DNA of 64,000 bases from Pontibacter oryzae (GCF_003576375.1 NZ_QWGE01000007.1:1-64000); one strand, 5' to 3'. Counted from the first letter of the stretch, positions 53,948 through 63,688 are shown. Notes: a model not told the origin generated them from the letters alone. Translations and numbers: made by a program.

Positions 53948-54727
53948 ATGAAAAGACGTAATCATCTGTTTATCCGTAAAGCACACCGCTACTTGGGCTT
54001 GCTTACTGGTATACAGTTTATACTTTGGACGGCTGGCGGCTTATATTTTAGCTGGTCTAATATTGATGAGATTCATGGTGACTATCAAAAAAAGGCACCT
54101 TCTTCGTTTGAAGCATCTTTAAATTTAGTTGCTCCTACACAGGTATTCAGCCAACTTCCGCAAGCCGACTCGCTAAAATCGGTTAAGCTGATCGATGTTT
54201 TAGGCAAACCTGCATACCAGATTCTATACTTCGCAAATCAGCATGGCAAACCTAAGTTACATACGCAACTAGCCTGGGCAGGCAATGGAGAATTGCGCGC
54301 GCCTTTAACAGAACAGGAAGCGGAGTTAATGGCTCTCCAAAGTTTTAATGAGCCGGTGCACGTGATTAAGACAGAGTATTTAACAGAAGAAAACGTTGGC
54401 AGGCACCATGAATACAGGGAAAGCCCATTGCCTGCTTTTGCCGTTACCATGGAGCACCCCTCCAATACCACCGTTTATGTGGCCACTGAGCGCGGCGAAG
54501 TAACCAAGTTCAGAAATAACAAGTGGCGTGCCTTCGACTTTCTGTGGATGCTGCATACTATGGATTATGAGGGCCGTGATAACTTTGGCAATCTGCTTTT
54601 AAGGCTGTTTTCTGTAATCGGGATGATTACCATACTCTCTGGATTCGCTTTATACTTCATCAGTTTTCGGCGTAATAATAGAAAACTAATAAAAAACCCA
54701 ACACCACGCCCAGCAGCCCTTCGGTAA
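53948..54727 (+). CDS. PepSY-domain membrane protein
   Basis: A 259-residue inner-membrane protein. An N-terminal helix (HRYLGLLTGIQFILWTAGGLYFSW, about 14-37) is followed by a periplasmic region with PepSY-type repeats (about 75-175) and the block FRNNKWRAFDFLWMLHTMDYEGRDNF (about 180-205). A second helix (LFSVIGMITILSGFALYFISF) and a basic tail complete it. This is the layout of PepSY_TM proteins, often linked to iron or flavin reduction or peptidase inhibition in the periplasm. ATG at 53948 is chosen; a TTG two codons upstream is also in frame. Alone on the plus strand, followed by a small stem-loop. Confidence 0.85.
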   Translation: MKRRNHLFIRKAHRYLGLLTGIQFILWTAGGLYFSWSNIDEIHGDYQKKAPSSFEASLNLVAPTQVFSQLPQADSLKSVKLIDVLGKPAYQILYFANQHGKPKLHTQLAWAGNGELRAPLTEQEAELMALQSFNEPVHVIKTEYLTEENVGRHHEYRESPLPAFAVTMEHPSNTTVYVATERGEVTKFRNNKWRAFDFLWMLHTMDYEGRDNFGNLLLRLFSVIGMITILSGFALYFISFRRNNRKLIKNPTPRPAALR

Positions 54728-54756
54728 AGAAAATACCTCCTAACCGCAATCCATAA

Positions 54757-54782
54757 GTGCCCCATTGGGGCCTATATTTTTA
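54757..54782 (+). terminator. Weak terminator after the PepSY gene
   Basis: GCCCC (54759-54763) and GGGGC (54767-54771) with loop ATT, followed by CTATATTTTTATA. A short but GC-only stem with a T-rich tail. Confidence 0.55.
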
Positions 54783-55304
54783 TAGATACAAATGCCTAAG
54801 CACAAACCGGCTTTCGTTAGCTTACCCTATGCCTGCTAAGCAGCTTTTCGCTTCTGTAAAATCTTGAAATGAATATAAGAGCACTGCAGAGCTTACTTTG
54901 ATAAGTTCAAATATTAGATTTTGATGTAACCACATTAAATAATCCTAACCCCTAAAACACTATCCAAATAATTTGGCGATTAATATATAATTTACTATAT
55001 ATTAGTATAGTTTCAGGCACTTCCGATAAATTCCCCTATTCTAATCTATACACAAGAATAACAACATCTCTAGTTTGATTATATAGTAATATTATTAATT
55101 TTGCTCTATAAGTACAGAAGTATGCTTTCATGATAAATTTCAAAATTAATTCAGAGATAGCACAACTGTAACCAAAAGGCATAATAAAATTATTTATTGA
55201 ATAAGTACAATTTAAGGAATTGTACTTACAATTTCCCACTTGTTCCCTGATTTTTGGGTTTGGGCAAGGGAGACTTGCAGAATGTTGTTGCAAACCAGAC
55301 GCGT
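54783..55304. other. Leader region before the giant T9SS cargo gene
   Basis: About 520 bases of AT-rich DNA with no supported gene. It contains partial palindromes of TATATATT type (around 54980-55012) and a perfect 10-bp inverted repeat at 55203-55227. The minus-strand frame that is open here has no codon signal and is discarded. The TTG at 55254, in frame with the giant gene, would precede its signal peptide by 17 residues and is not used. Confidence 0.5.
55203..55227. promoter_or_regulatory. Candidate operator: perfect inverted repeat upstream of the giant cargo gene
   Basis: AAGTACAATT (55203-55212), spacer TAAGG, AATTGTACTT (55218-55227). The 10-bp half sites are exactly complementary and lie about 78 bases before the ATG at 55305. 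The form suits a dimeric repressor or activator, but it could also be an RNA stem in the leader. Confidence 0.45.
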
Positions 55305-58300
55305 ATGAAAATATTTTTACCCCTGCTTTATGCATTACTTGTATTAACAGGCCAAACCCCTGCCCCTACCCCACTGCCACAGGCAGCTGACGCGGTAGAA
55401 GGCAAGAAGCAAGCATTGTTTTACAGCAGCGTGTTCAGCAGCAAGCCTACGCCTGCCAGCACAATGGCACCCTGTAACGCTAACGCCACACTTGTTGATT
55501 CGGGTGCCGGGCCATTTGGCTCGCCGTTTATGAACTGCTCGTCTGTGGGCTCTACCTACACATTGCAGGTACAGAACAACTCCACAACTAAATCTACTAA
55601 TACGGGCTACCGCATAAACTGGGGCGACGGCACTGCCACTCAAACTTTTGGTGCGAACTTTACCGGCACTACACACAATTATACTTCGCGCGGCTCCTTT
55701 GTGCTTACCTTCACTGCTATCGACAACAGCGGCTGCGAAACCAGCACTACCTACAAAGTATACAACCTAAGCAACCCCGGCTTTTCGGTGGGTAACCCCG
55801 GCAGCACCACAGCTTGCCTTTCCCCGGAGCAGCCAACCGTAACATTCCGCTTCCCGGTTTCAGCCATCGAGTCTAACCCCGATAACACGGTTTATACGTT
55901 CACCTTCGACGACGGCTCTCCGGCTGAGGTATATACACACGCCGAAATGATCGCCAAAAAAGAGATTGTGCACACGTTCGTGGAAAGCTCTTGCAGCATG
56001 CCAACGCAGTCTTTCAGTATAAAAGGACGTGCAGAGTACATGTGCGGCGCCACCAAGATGAGCACACCGGGCTCCATTGAGGGTATTGTAATCAACAAAA
56101 GCACAGAAGCTGACTTTACCGTAAGCGGCGGACCGCTCTACTGCGCCGGAAACGAGATTACCTTTGGCCAGAACATCGAAAACCCAGAGCTCTGCCCTAT
56201 CTCCTATGACTGGTCTGTACTTGATGGCGTGGAAGGCACTGATTGGGTATTTACACAGGGTACAAGAAGCTCCGCTATTATCCGTGTTAAGTTCCTAAAA
56301 GATGGCACCTATCGTGTTCGCCTTAAAACGATAACAGCAGGTTGCGGCGAGGATGAAGTGATTAAAAGCGTAGTGATTCGTGAGGCTGCCGATGCCAAAT
56401 TTGATGTAACCCTTGATAAAGGCAACAGCTGCGAAGACCTTAAAGTAACCGCTGTAAATACCTCTAAAGGCTACAACCTGACATACGCCTGGAGTGTAAA
56501 GTATAACAACGGCAACGCTAACAGCTCTCACTATAACTACGTAAGCGGCAACGCTAACAGCGCTAGCCCTGTGTTTTTGCTTACTAGAATAGGAACTTAC
56601 AAACTCACACTGGTAGCCAGCAATGGTTGCTCGTCTAGCACATTCACTAAAGACGTTGTAGTGAAAGGGCTCCCGACGGTTTCCTTTAAAAACCCTACCC
56701 TTGAAAACTGCGGGCCTTACACGGTAGACTATAACAATAGCCTGAACAAGGGCTCTAATAACGGCACCATCTCCGCTTATACCTGGTCAGTTGATAATGG
56801 CGGCGCCTTTACCGGCGGTACGAACAGCAGTTCTGCTAACCCAAAAATAAGCTTCCCGGCAGCAGGCACTTACCGTGTGCGCGTTACGGTGCAGAACGAG
56901 TGCGGCAGTTCCACTACGGCAGAGCAAGTGGTAACCATTAACTCACTACCTTCTATCCCGGAAGTAGATGACATGACTGTGTGCCAGAACGATAAGCCAA
57001 CGCTTACAGTTAAATCGCCGCAGAGCGGCTTTAGCTACCGTTGGTACAGCCAGGCAACTGGAGGCTCGCAGTTAAACTCGGGCAACGGCGTATCTTTTAC
57101 GGCACCCAATGCACTTACCTCCGATACTAAGTTCTATGTAGAAACGGTTAGCGATAAAGGCTGTGTAAGCCCATTGCCACGCGAGGAGGTTTCCATTAAA
57201 GTGCTTACGGCAGTAACAGGCAACAGCATCAGCACCACCAAAACTGTTTTCTGCGAGGGCGCTGTACCGGATAAGTTTACCGGAGGTGATCCGGCAGGCG
57301 GCGGCGGCGCGCCTTATACTTTCCTGTGGGAGATAAGCACCGACGGAAGCACATTTACCGATGCCACAGGCACAAATACTGAACGCGACTACACACCAAG
57401 TCAGCCACTAACCGGCAATACCTGGGTGCGCCGCAAAGTATTCAACAACCCATGCCAAACAGTAATTTCGAACGAGGTAAAGCTCGAGGTTATCCCTACG
57501 CCAGAAAAGCCTGAACTCCAAAACCAGGAAGTATGCTATAACCAAAACGTAACTCTGACCATCGACAATGCCGATACAAAGGTTAATTATACCTGGTATG
57601 ATGCTCCTTCAGGCGGAAACATTGTAGCCAGCGGCACAAGCTATACTTTAAATACACTTAAGAACGACATCACCCTGTATGTAAGCGCAACCGCAGACCA
57701 TGCATTAGCCTGCGCCCAGCCAGAGCGTGGCACGGTAACAGTAACCGTTACGCCTCCATTGGTAGGCGGCGATGCCATTAGCTCGCCTGCCAGCACAGTA
57801 TGTTATAACAGCTCGCCTGGCAAACTGACCGGCAATGCTCCTACAGGCGGAAATGGAACTTATACCTATATCTGGCTTGCCAGTACCGGCAGCTCAACTG
57901 GCGGCTATGCCGAAGTATACAGAGGTTCCGACCCAGATTATACACCCGCCCCGCTCACCCAAAAAACATGGTTTAAGCGAGAGGCATACTCTGGCAGCTG
58001 CATGGTTGCATCGAATGTAGTGGAAGTAGACGTGGAAGCGTTGCCGGTGGCGCCAACCGTGAGCGGCACAACTTTGCTATGCTTTGGTGGCAGCACTACC
58101 TTAATGGCAACTGCCCCCGGCGGCACCTACATCTGGTACGATAAAGATGGCAACACACTGCAACAAGGCAACAGCTTTGAAACGCCAGCCTTGGAGGCTA
58201 CCACAACATACTATGTAAGCGCTACCAGCGCCTTGGGCTGCGAAGGTGCCCAGCAAGCGGTTACGGTAACCATCGTCCCAGCCATCGCCAACAACAACAT

Positions 58301-61300
58301 CAGCGGTAACCAAACAATTTGCAGCGGCAGTACCCCTTCTGAATTAGGAGGATCTTTACCAACGGGGGGCTCCGGAAGCCCTTATACTTACTATTGGGAA
58401 TACAGCACCGATGAGGGTGTAACGTTCCAGCCAGCTCCGGGAGACAATGGTTCGCAATCGTATACTCCAACTGCTGCGCTCACTCAGGATACTTGGTTTC
58501 GCAGAAAAGTAAGCTCGGCCCCGTGCCTGGATGCAGAAAGCAACCTGGTAAAAGTAACGGTATTGGCACTGCCTACTGCACCTGTTGTGCCAGATGCAGA
58601 AGCTTGCTACGCCAGCAAAGTAACCTTAGAAGTTCAAAGCCCGGAAGACGGTGTAAAGTATATCTGGTACGACGAAAGTGATGCAGTGGTGAAAGTAGGC
58701 CCAACCTATCAAACTCCAACCCTGACGTCCAGCAAAGTATACTTTGTGGAAGCCGTACTGAACAATGCCAATGCCTGTGTAGCAGAGAGCCGCACCAGAG
58801 TAATGGTAGATATTGTGCCGCAATTACTCGGCGGAGACATAATCAGCACCCCGAAGGCAGCTGTATGTGCAGGAAGCTCACCGGGCATGCTTACCGGCGA
58901 AGAGCCGACAGGCGGCACGGGCTCTTATACTTATCAGTGGTATGCCAGCACGACCAGCGCCACGGCAGGCTTCGAGAAAATTGAGAATGCCACCAATAGA
59001 ACCTACGTGCCCGAGAACATGCAGCAAACCACTTGGTTTAAGCGAGAGGTTTATTCTGCCAGCTGCATGAAAACATCTATCGTGATTCGTGTGGTAGTGG
59101 AAGATGCACCCACTGCGCCAACTGTAAACGGCAACACGGATATTTGCTTTGGAGGTGGCACCGTGCTGACAGCATCCGCTGCTAGCGGAACCTATAACTG
59201 GTACGATGCCAGCGGCAACAGGCTACATACAGGCAGCAGCTTTAGCCCGCAAAACCTGGAGGCCACCACAACTTACTTCGTGAAGGCAGAAAGCGCTTCG
59301 GGTTGTGCCAGCCCGGCTACCGAGATTACGGTTACGGTTGTGCCGACAATCACCAACAGCATCTCTGCGAACCAGACGATTTGCTCCAACGAGGCCCCGG
59401 CAGCGCTTGGCGGCGGCATTAGCGGAGGGAATGGCTCTGATAGTTATACCATACTTTGGGAATACAGCAGCGGCGGAGCAGCCTTTGGTCCTGCACCAGG
59501 CAACAACAACGAAGAGAGCTATAGCCCGGGTGCGCTGACAACCACAACCACCTACCGCCGCTTGGTTACATCCGGTGGCTGTACAACCCGCTCGAACGAG
59601 GTTACCATTACTATTGCCAATACCATTTCCAGCAACCTGATCTCCGGAAGCCAGACTATCTGTGCTGGTAGCACGCCAGCCACACTTACAGGCAATGGCA
59701 GCGGCACGTTTGCTTACCAATGGTATGCCAGTACAACCAGCGCTACGGCAGGTTTTGAGAAAATAGAGGGCGCCACTGACCGTGACCTGATTCCAAGCAC
59801 CCTCAACGACCCGACCTGGTTCCGACGCGAGATAATCTCCGGAACCTGTACCTCTATGTCGAACACCGTATTTGTGAAAGTGGAGCCTGCTTTGGCGAAA
59901 AACACCATCCGTACCGACAAAACAGAACTTTGTTACGGCGACCGCCCAGACATAATTTCTGGAGAGCAACCAGAGGGCGGCAACGGGAACTATACGTACC
60001 TATGGCAATGGACCAAGGCCAGTGAGCCCGGCAACTATAAATCTGCCCCTGGTAACAACACTGCCAATGATTATGTGCCTAACCCGAACGACCCAGCCCT
60101 GAAGCTAACGGAGTCAGTATATTTCAGAAGAATCGTTACGTCTGGTACATGTAGTCAGAACATTAGCCAAGAGGTTCTCATCTCGGTTATTCCGCAGGTG
60201 GTTAACCAGATTAGCTCGGCTAATAATAGCCTGTGCGTTGGCCAGGTGCCAGAGCCATTTGTGAGCGCTACACCAGTTAGCGGGGGCAAAAACAGCAATT
60301 ACACCTTCCGTTGGGAACGCAGCTATAACGGCGGCAACTGGCAAGTAGTGGCTAGCTCGGAAATATACACGCCACAAGAAGGCCTAGAAGCCGGAACATG
60401 GCAGTATCGTAGGGCAGCCGAGTCAGGCGGTTGCGAGGAGCGCATGAGCAATACCATTAGCATTACGGTTTACACAGCCATAGAAGGAAATACCCTTAAT
60501 GCTGTGGAACCTGTATGCGTGGGCAACACTATAACGATAACCGGCGCTGAAACCCTGCGTGGCGGCAACGGAAGGTATACTTATGCCTGGGAGCAAAGTA
60601 TAAACGGTACTGATTTCTTCACTATTACCGGCCAGGAAGAAAGCAAGCTGACTGTACCAGCCACTGAGCGCGGCTTCTTCCGGCGCATCGTGAAATCTGA
60701 TAACTGCGAGAGTATTTCCCCAGCCATTGAGGTGCAAGTGCAGCAGCCTGTTGCCGTACAGATAAGCGGCGCCCAAAGCCTGTGTATTGGCGGCACGTTC
60801 AATCCGCTAAAGGTAACTAGCCTAACAGGTGGTAGCAGCAGCAGTAATGTGGTACAGTGGCTCAAGAGCGAATCCGGTGCGGCTGGCCCGTATGTTGCTA
60901 TCCCTGGTGCAACCTCTGATACTTATCAGCCTGTGGCTATAAGCAAGCCAACCTGGTTTATGGTGCGCGTAAACGGCCATGCGTGCAGCGAAGCTTATAG
61001 TAACTTTGTGAAGGTGGAGTATTACCCAGAAATCGTAAACAAAATCGGTAACTCCCAAACGGTTTGCGCAGGCAGCCCAGTTACAGCAATTGGTAGCACC
61101 ACGCCGGTAAGCGGCGGAGACGGCCAGAACTACACCTATGTGTGGAAGTATAGCTCCAATGGCACAACCTACAATACTGTGGCCGGTGCTAATGATGCAT
61201 CTTACACCCCGCAAAACGTTTCGACCCTGACATACTATAAGCGCATTATTACTTCCGGTGGCTGCACCAGCGAGTCTGATGCCGTGACAGTAGATGTGAA

Positions 61301-62615
61301 AACGGCCCCGGTAAACCAGATAAGCATTGCAAACAACCATATCTGCTCCGGCACTGTGCCAGATAGAATTATCTCTGCAATGCTTGGCGGCACCAGCGAC
61401 CCATATACATATACCTGGCAACAAAGTACCGATGGTATAAACTATTCAACCATTAGCGGAGCTGTGGATGCTACCTATCAGCCAAAAGCACTTACTAAAA
61501 CCACTTGGTTTAAACGCACCGTACGCTCCACAATATGTGGCCAAACGGAAAGTAACGTGCTAAGAGTGCAGGTAGACCAGCCTATTAAGGATAACTTTAT
61601 ACTTACCAAACCTGCACCAACCTGTATCGGCCAGCCGCTGCAGCTGCTTGAGGGCTCTAACATAACCGGCGGCAACGGCAACCCAACATATCAATGGCTT
61701 GCCAGCGAGCAGGGGCCAACAACGGGCTTTGTACCTGCCCCGGGAACAAACACAGGTAAAAACTACCAGCCAAGCAACCTAGCACGCACCACATGGTTTA
61801 AGCGTGTGGTGTATGCCGGACCTTGCCAGGAAGTTGAAAGCGATGCCGTGGAAGTTAGAATGGTGAAGGTGCCCGACGCGCCAACCGCCTCTGATGTGAA
61901 AGTATGTATCGGCTCAGCCGCCAACCTAACGGCACAAGCCAAGGCTGGTGAGTCGCTGCAGTGGTATGATAAGCCAACAGGCGGCAAGCTGATCGGAACC
62001 GGCACTACTTATACTTCGGGTAAGCTCTACAACAACGCTAGCTTCTACGTGCAAGCAACCAACGCCAACGATTGCGTGAGCCCAACCCGCCACGAGGTGA
62101 AGGTACAGGTGGTGGAGCCTAAAGCAGTGGTAAGCGAGGATGTGACCATCACGGAAGGCAAGGCAGTAACCCTGACTGCATCTGGCGGCGTGAGCTACAG
62201 TTGGTCGCCAGCGGCCGGACTTAGCGATCCAAACAGTGCCACACCAAAGGCATCGCCGAAGCAGACCACTACTTATACCGTAACCGCGACGACCGAAGAA
62301 GGCTGTACTGCCTCAGCGAAGGTAACCGTAACGGTAGTGCCACGCGTGGACGCGGCCAATGTGATCACCCCGAATGGCGACAACAAGAACGACCGCTTCA
62401 AGATCCGCAACATCGAGAACTACCCGAACTGCCGCGTGCAGATCTTCTCGAGATGGGGCGAGTTGGTGTTCGAGTCTAAAGGCTATACAGAACTTCAGGA
62501 ATGGGATGGCACGCGCCAGGGAGTACAGCTGCCAACCGGGGCTTACTACTATATCATCCACTTAAACGAGGGTACAGAGGAGCCAGTCTCAGGAAGTGTC
62601 ACCATCATCAGATAA
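55305..62615 (+). CDS. Giant secreted repeat protein with type B (CHU_C) type IX sorting domain
   Basis: A 2436-residue surface or secreted protein. The signal peptide (MKIFLPLLYALLVLTG...) begins at ATG 55305. The N-terminal quarter has PKD-like modules (NWGDGTATQTF, FTFDDGSPAEVY, YDWSVLDG, YAWSVKYN, YTWSVDNG). Then come many Ig-like CHU_C-associated modules of about 80-90 residues. Each opens with a Cys-x-G/N motif and contains WYD or WFKR blocks, with paired cysteines. The C-terminal about 85 residues (VITPNGDNKNDRFKIRNIENYP... VQIFSRWGELVF... WDGTRQGVQLPTGAYYYII) are the gliding-motility-associated C-terminal/type B sorting domain. It is an adhesin-like candidate. The PorP/SprF gene 12 bases downstream is its probable dedicated outer-membrane partner. 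Confidence 0.93.
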   Translation: MKIFLPLLYALLVLTGQTPAPTPLPQAADAVEGKKQALFYSSVFSSKPTPASTMAPCNANATLVDSGAGPFGSPFMNCSSVGSTYTLQVQNNSTTKSTNTGYRINWGDGTATQTFGANFTGTTHNYTSRGSFVLTFTAIDNSGCETSTTYKVYNLSNPGFSVGNPGSTTACLSPEQPTVTFRFPVSAIESNPDNTVYTFTFDDGSPAEVYTHAEMIAKKEIVHTFVESSCSMPTQSFSIKGRAEYMCGATKMSTPGSIEGIVINKSTEADFTVSGGPLYCAGNEITFGQNIENPELCPISYDWSVLDGVEGTDWVFTQGTRSSAIIRVKFLKDGTYRVRLKTITAGCGEDEVIKSVVIREAADAKFDVTLDKGNSCEDLKVTAVNTSKGYNLTYAWSVKYNNGNANSSHYNYVSGNANSASPVFLLTRIGTYKLTLVASNGCSSSTFTKDVVVKGLPTVSFKNPTLENCGPYTVDYNNSLNKGSNNGTISAYTWSVDNGGAFTGGTNSSSANPKISFPAAGTYRVRVTVQNECGSSTTAEQVVTINSLPSIPEVDDMTVCQNDKPTLTVKSPQSGFSYRWYSQATGGSQLNSGNGVSFTAPNALTSDTKFYVETVSDKGCVSPLPREEVSIKVLTAVTGNSISTTKTVFCEGAVPDKFTGGDPAGGGGAPYTFLWEISTDGSTFTDATGTNTERDYTPSQPLTGNTWVRRKVFNNPCQTVISNEVKLEVIPTPEKPELQNQEVCYNQNVTLTIDNADTKVNYTWYDAPSGGNIVASGTSYTLNTLKNDITLYVSATADHALACAQPERGTVTVTVTPPLVGGDAISSPASTVCYNSSPGKLTGNAPTGGNGTYTYIWLASTGSSTGGYAEVYRGSDPDYTPAPLTQKTWFKREAYSGSCMVASNVVEVDVEALPVAPTVSGTTLLCFGGSTTLMATAPGGTYIWYDKDGNTLQQGNSFETPALEATTTYYVSATSALGCEGAQQAVTVTIVPAIANNNISGNQTICSGSTPSELGGSLPTGGSGSPYTYYWEYSTDEGVTFQPAPGDNGSQSYTPTAALTQDTWFRRKVSSAPCLDAESNLVKVTVLALPTAPVVPDAEACYASKVTLEVQSPEDGVKYIWYDESDAVVKVGPTYQTPTLTSSKVYFVEAVLNNANACVAESRTRVMVDIVPQLLGGDIISTPKAAVCAGSSPGMLTGEEPTGGTGSYTYQWYASTTSATAGFEKIENATNRTYVPENMQQTTWFKREVYSASCMKTSIVIRVVVEDAPTAPTVNGNTDICFGGGTVLTASAASGTYNWYDASGNRLHTGSSFSPQNLEATTTYFVKAESASGCASPATEITVTVVPTITNSISANQTICSNEAPAALGGGISGGNGSDSYTILWEYSSGGAAFGPAPGNNNEESYSPGALTTTTTYRRLVTSGGCTTRSNEVTITIANTISSNLISGSQTICAGSTPATLTGNGSGTFAYQWYASTTSATAGFEKIEGATDRDLIPSTLNDPTWFRREIISGTCTSMSNTVFVKVEPALAKNTIRTDKTELCYGDRPDIISGEQPEGGNGNYTYLWQWTKASEPGNYKSAPGNNTANDYVPNPNDPALKLTESVYFRRIVTSGTCSQNISQEVLISVIPQVVNQISSANNSLCVGQVPEPFVSATPVSGGKNSNYTFRWERSYNGGNWQVVASSEIYTPQEGLEAGTWQYRRAAESGGCEERMSNTISITVYTAIEGNTLNAVEPVCVGNTITITGAETLRGGNGRYTYAWEQSINGTDFFTITGQEESKLTVPATERGFFRRIVKSDNCESISPAIEVQVQQPVAVQISGAQSLCIGGTFNPLKVTSLTGGSSSSNVVQWLKSESGAAGPYVAIPGATSDTYQPVAISKPTWFMVRVNGHACSEAYSNFVKVEYYPEIVNKIGNSQTVCAGSPVTAIGSTTPVSGGDGQNYTYVWKYSSNGTTYNTVAGANDASYTPQNVSTLTYYKRIITSGGCTSESDAVTVDVKTAPVNQISIANNHICSGTVPDRIISAMLGGTSDPYTYTWQQSTDGINYSTISGAVDATYQPKALTKTTWFKRTVRSTICGQTESNVLRVQVDQPIKDNFILTKPAPTCIGQPLQLLEGSNITGGNGNPTYQWLASEQGPTTGFVPAPGTNTGKNYQPSNLARTTWFKRVVYAGPCQEVESDAVEVRMVKVPDAPTASDVKVCIGSAANLTAQAKAGESLQWYDKPTGGKLIGTGTTYTSGKLYNNASFYVQATNANDCVSPTRHEVKVQVVEPKAVVSEDVTITEGKAVTLTASGGVSYSWSPAAGLSDPNSATPKASPKQTTTYTVTATTEEGCTASAKVTVTVVPRVDAANVITPNGDNKNDRFKIRNIENYPNCRVQIFSRWGELVFESKGYTELQEWDGTRQGVQLPTGAYYYIIHLNEGTEEPVSGSVTIIR
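58935..58985 (+). repeat. Duplicated module segment (copy 1) in the giant cargo gene
   Basis: The 17-residue stretch QWYASTTSATAGFEKIE encoded here is identical to that encoded at 59718-59768, while about seven of the codons differ synonymously. It is part of a larger repeated arrangement of modules. Confidence 0.85.
59718..59768 (+). repeat. Duplicated module segment (copy 2) in the giant cargo gene
   Basis: Same 17 residues as the copy at 58935-58985, with silent differences in Gln, Ser, Thr, Ala, Gly, Phe and Ile codons. The surrounding modules differ more, so conservation here may be structural. Confidence 0.85.
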
Positions 62616-62627
62616 CAGCAGAAGAGT

Positions 62628-63626
62628 ATGAAACGAATTTTAGTAAGCGCGCTGATTTATTTGGTAACTCTGGGAGCCGCCTTTGCGCAACAGCGCCCAC
62701 AGTATACGCAGTATGTAACCAACAATTACCTGGCAAACCCCGCTGTAGGGGGCATCGAGAGCTACGCCGATTTGCGTGTAGGGTATCGGACACAATGGTC
62801 TGGCTTGGAAGGCGCACCTAAAACGTTCTACGCCTCTATTCAGGGATCGCTGGGTTATAACTCAAACTCGCCGAAGGAAACCAAATCAAAGTATGGCTTT
62901 TCGCAACGCAACAAGTATAAACGCGCCGTGCCGCACCACGGCGTTGGGGCCATGGTGCAGGCGGATGAGGCAGGATTGCTAAAATCCACGAGCTTCAGCG
63001 CCAGTTATTCATACCATCAGCCACTCAACCGCTACCTTACGCTTTCGAGCGGGTTGATGGGCGGCGCCACGCAGTTCAGCATTAACTCACAGAAAGCTGA
63101 TGCCATCGATTCAGGCGACCCATATCTAAACAAGCTGACCAACTCCGCAAAGTTTGACCTGGGCGTTGGCTTGTGGTTATACAGCCCCGACTTTTATATT
63201 GGCGTATCTGGTTTGCAGTTGCTTCGCAATGGTGGTGATTATGACAATAACGGAAGCTCCACACAACCTCTGATGCGCCAGCAGCCACACTTCTACGGCA
63301 CCGCAGGTTTCCGTATGCAGCCAAACAAGTTCTTGGCCGTTATTCCATCGGTGATGGTAAAAATGACGGATACCAGCGCGCCATCTATTGACTTAAACGT
63401 GCGGGCACTCTACGCGCAGCGCATCTGGGGAGGCGTGTCGTATAGGCATGAAGACGCCGTTGCCGTGATGGCTGGCCTGAACGTGAGCCACCTGCTGGAT
63501 GTAGGCTACTCATATGACGTAACTACTTCGGAACTGAACAAGGTAAGCGCGGGAAGCCATGAGGTAACAGTAGGCTTTAAGCTGAATAACCGTGGCAAGA
63601 TCATCTGCCCTACCTGGGTATGGTAA
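62628..63626 (+). CDS. PorP/SprF-family outer-membrane protein
   Basis: A 332-residue outer-membrane barrel of the PorP/SprF family, which works with the type IX secretion system to anchor or export type B cargo. Signal peptide at residues 1-20 (ending GAAFAQQ). The family start RPQYTQYVTNNYLANPAVGGI (shared pattern QYTQYMxNxxxxNPAxAG) and YRTQWSGLEGAPKTFYAS are clear. VGAMVQADEAGLL, SYSYHQPL and LGVGLWLYSPDFYIGVS follow. It ends in TWVW, a typical aromatic barrel terminus. Starts 12 bases after the giant cargo gene, forming a cargo-partner pair; a terminator follows. Confidence 0.93.
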   Translation: MKRILVSALIYLVTLGAAFAQQRPQYTQYVTNNYLANPAVGGIESYADLRVGYRTQWSGLEGAPKTFYASIQGSLGYNSNSPKETKSKYGFSQRNKYKRAVPHHGVGAMVQADEAGLLKSTSFSASYSYHQPLNRYLTLSSGLMGGATQFSINSQKADAIDSGDPYLNKLTNSAKFDLGVGLWLYSPDFYIGVSGLQLLRNGGDYDNNGSSTQPLMRQQPHFYGTAGFRMQPNKFLAVIPSVMVKMTDTSAPSIDLNVRALYAQRIWGGVSYRHEDAVAVMAGLNVSHLLDVGYSYDVTTSELNKVSAGSHEVTVGFKLNNRGKIICPTWVW

Positions 63627-63648
63627 ACACTTATCAGAAAGTATAAAA

Positions 63649-63688
63649 CAAACAGCCGGGGCAGTAAAACGCTTCGGCTGTTTGCTTT
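63649..63688 (+). terminator. Terminator after the PorP/SprF gene
   Basis: CAAACAGCCG (63649-63658) and CGGCTGTTTG (63675-63684) form a 10-bp stem with a 16-base loop, followed by CTTTAA. Confidence 0.75.

Noticed and set aside
53478-55304. Prophage, insertion sequence or CRISPR remnant in the AT-rich gaps
   Set aside because: No transposase or integrase fragments, no terminal inverted repeats with target duplications and no regularly spaced repeats were seen.
59223-59969. Minus-strand open frame of 248 codons inside the giant cargo gene
   Set aside because: Shadow of the repetitive Ser/Thr/Gly-rich modules; no recognisable protein features.
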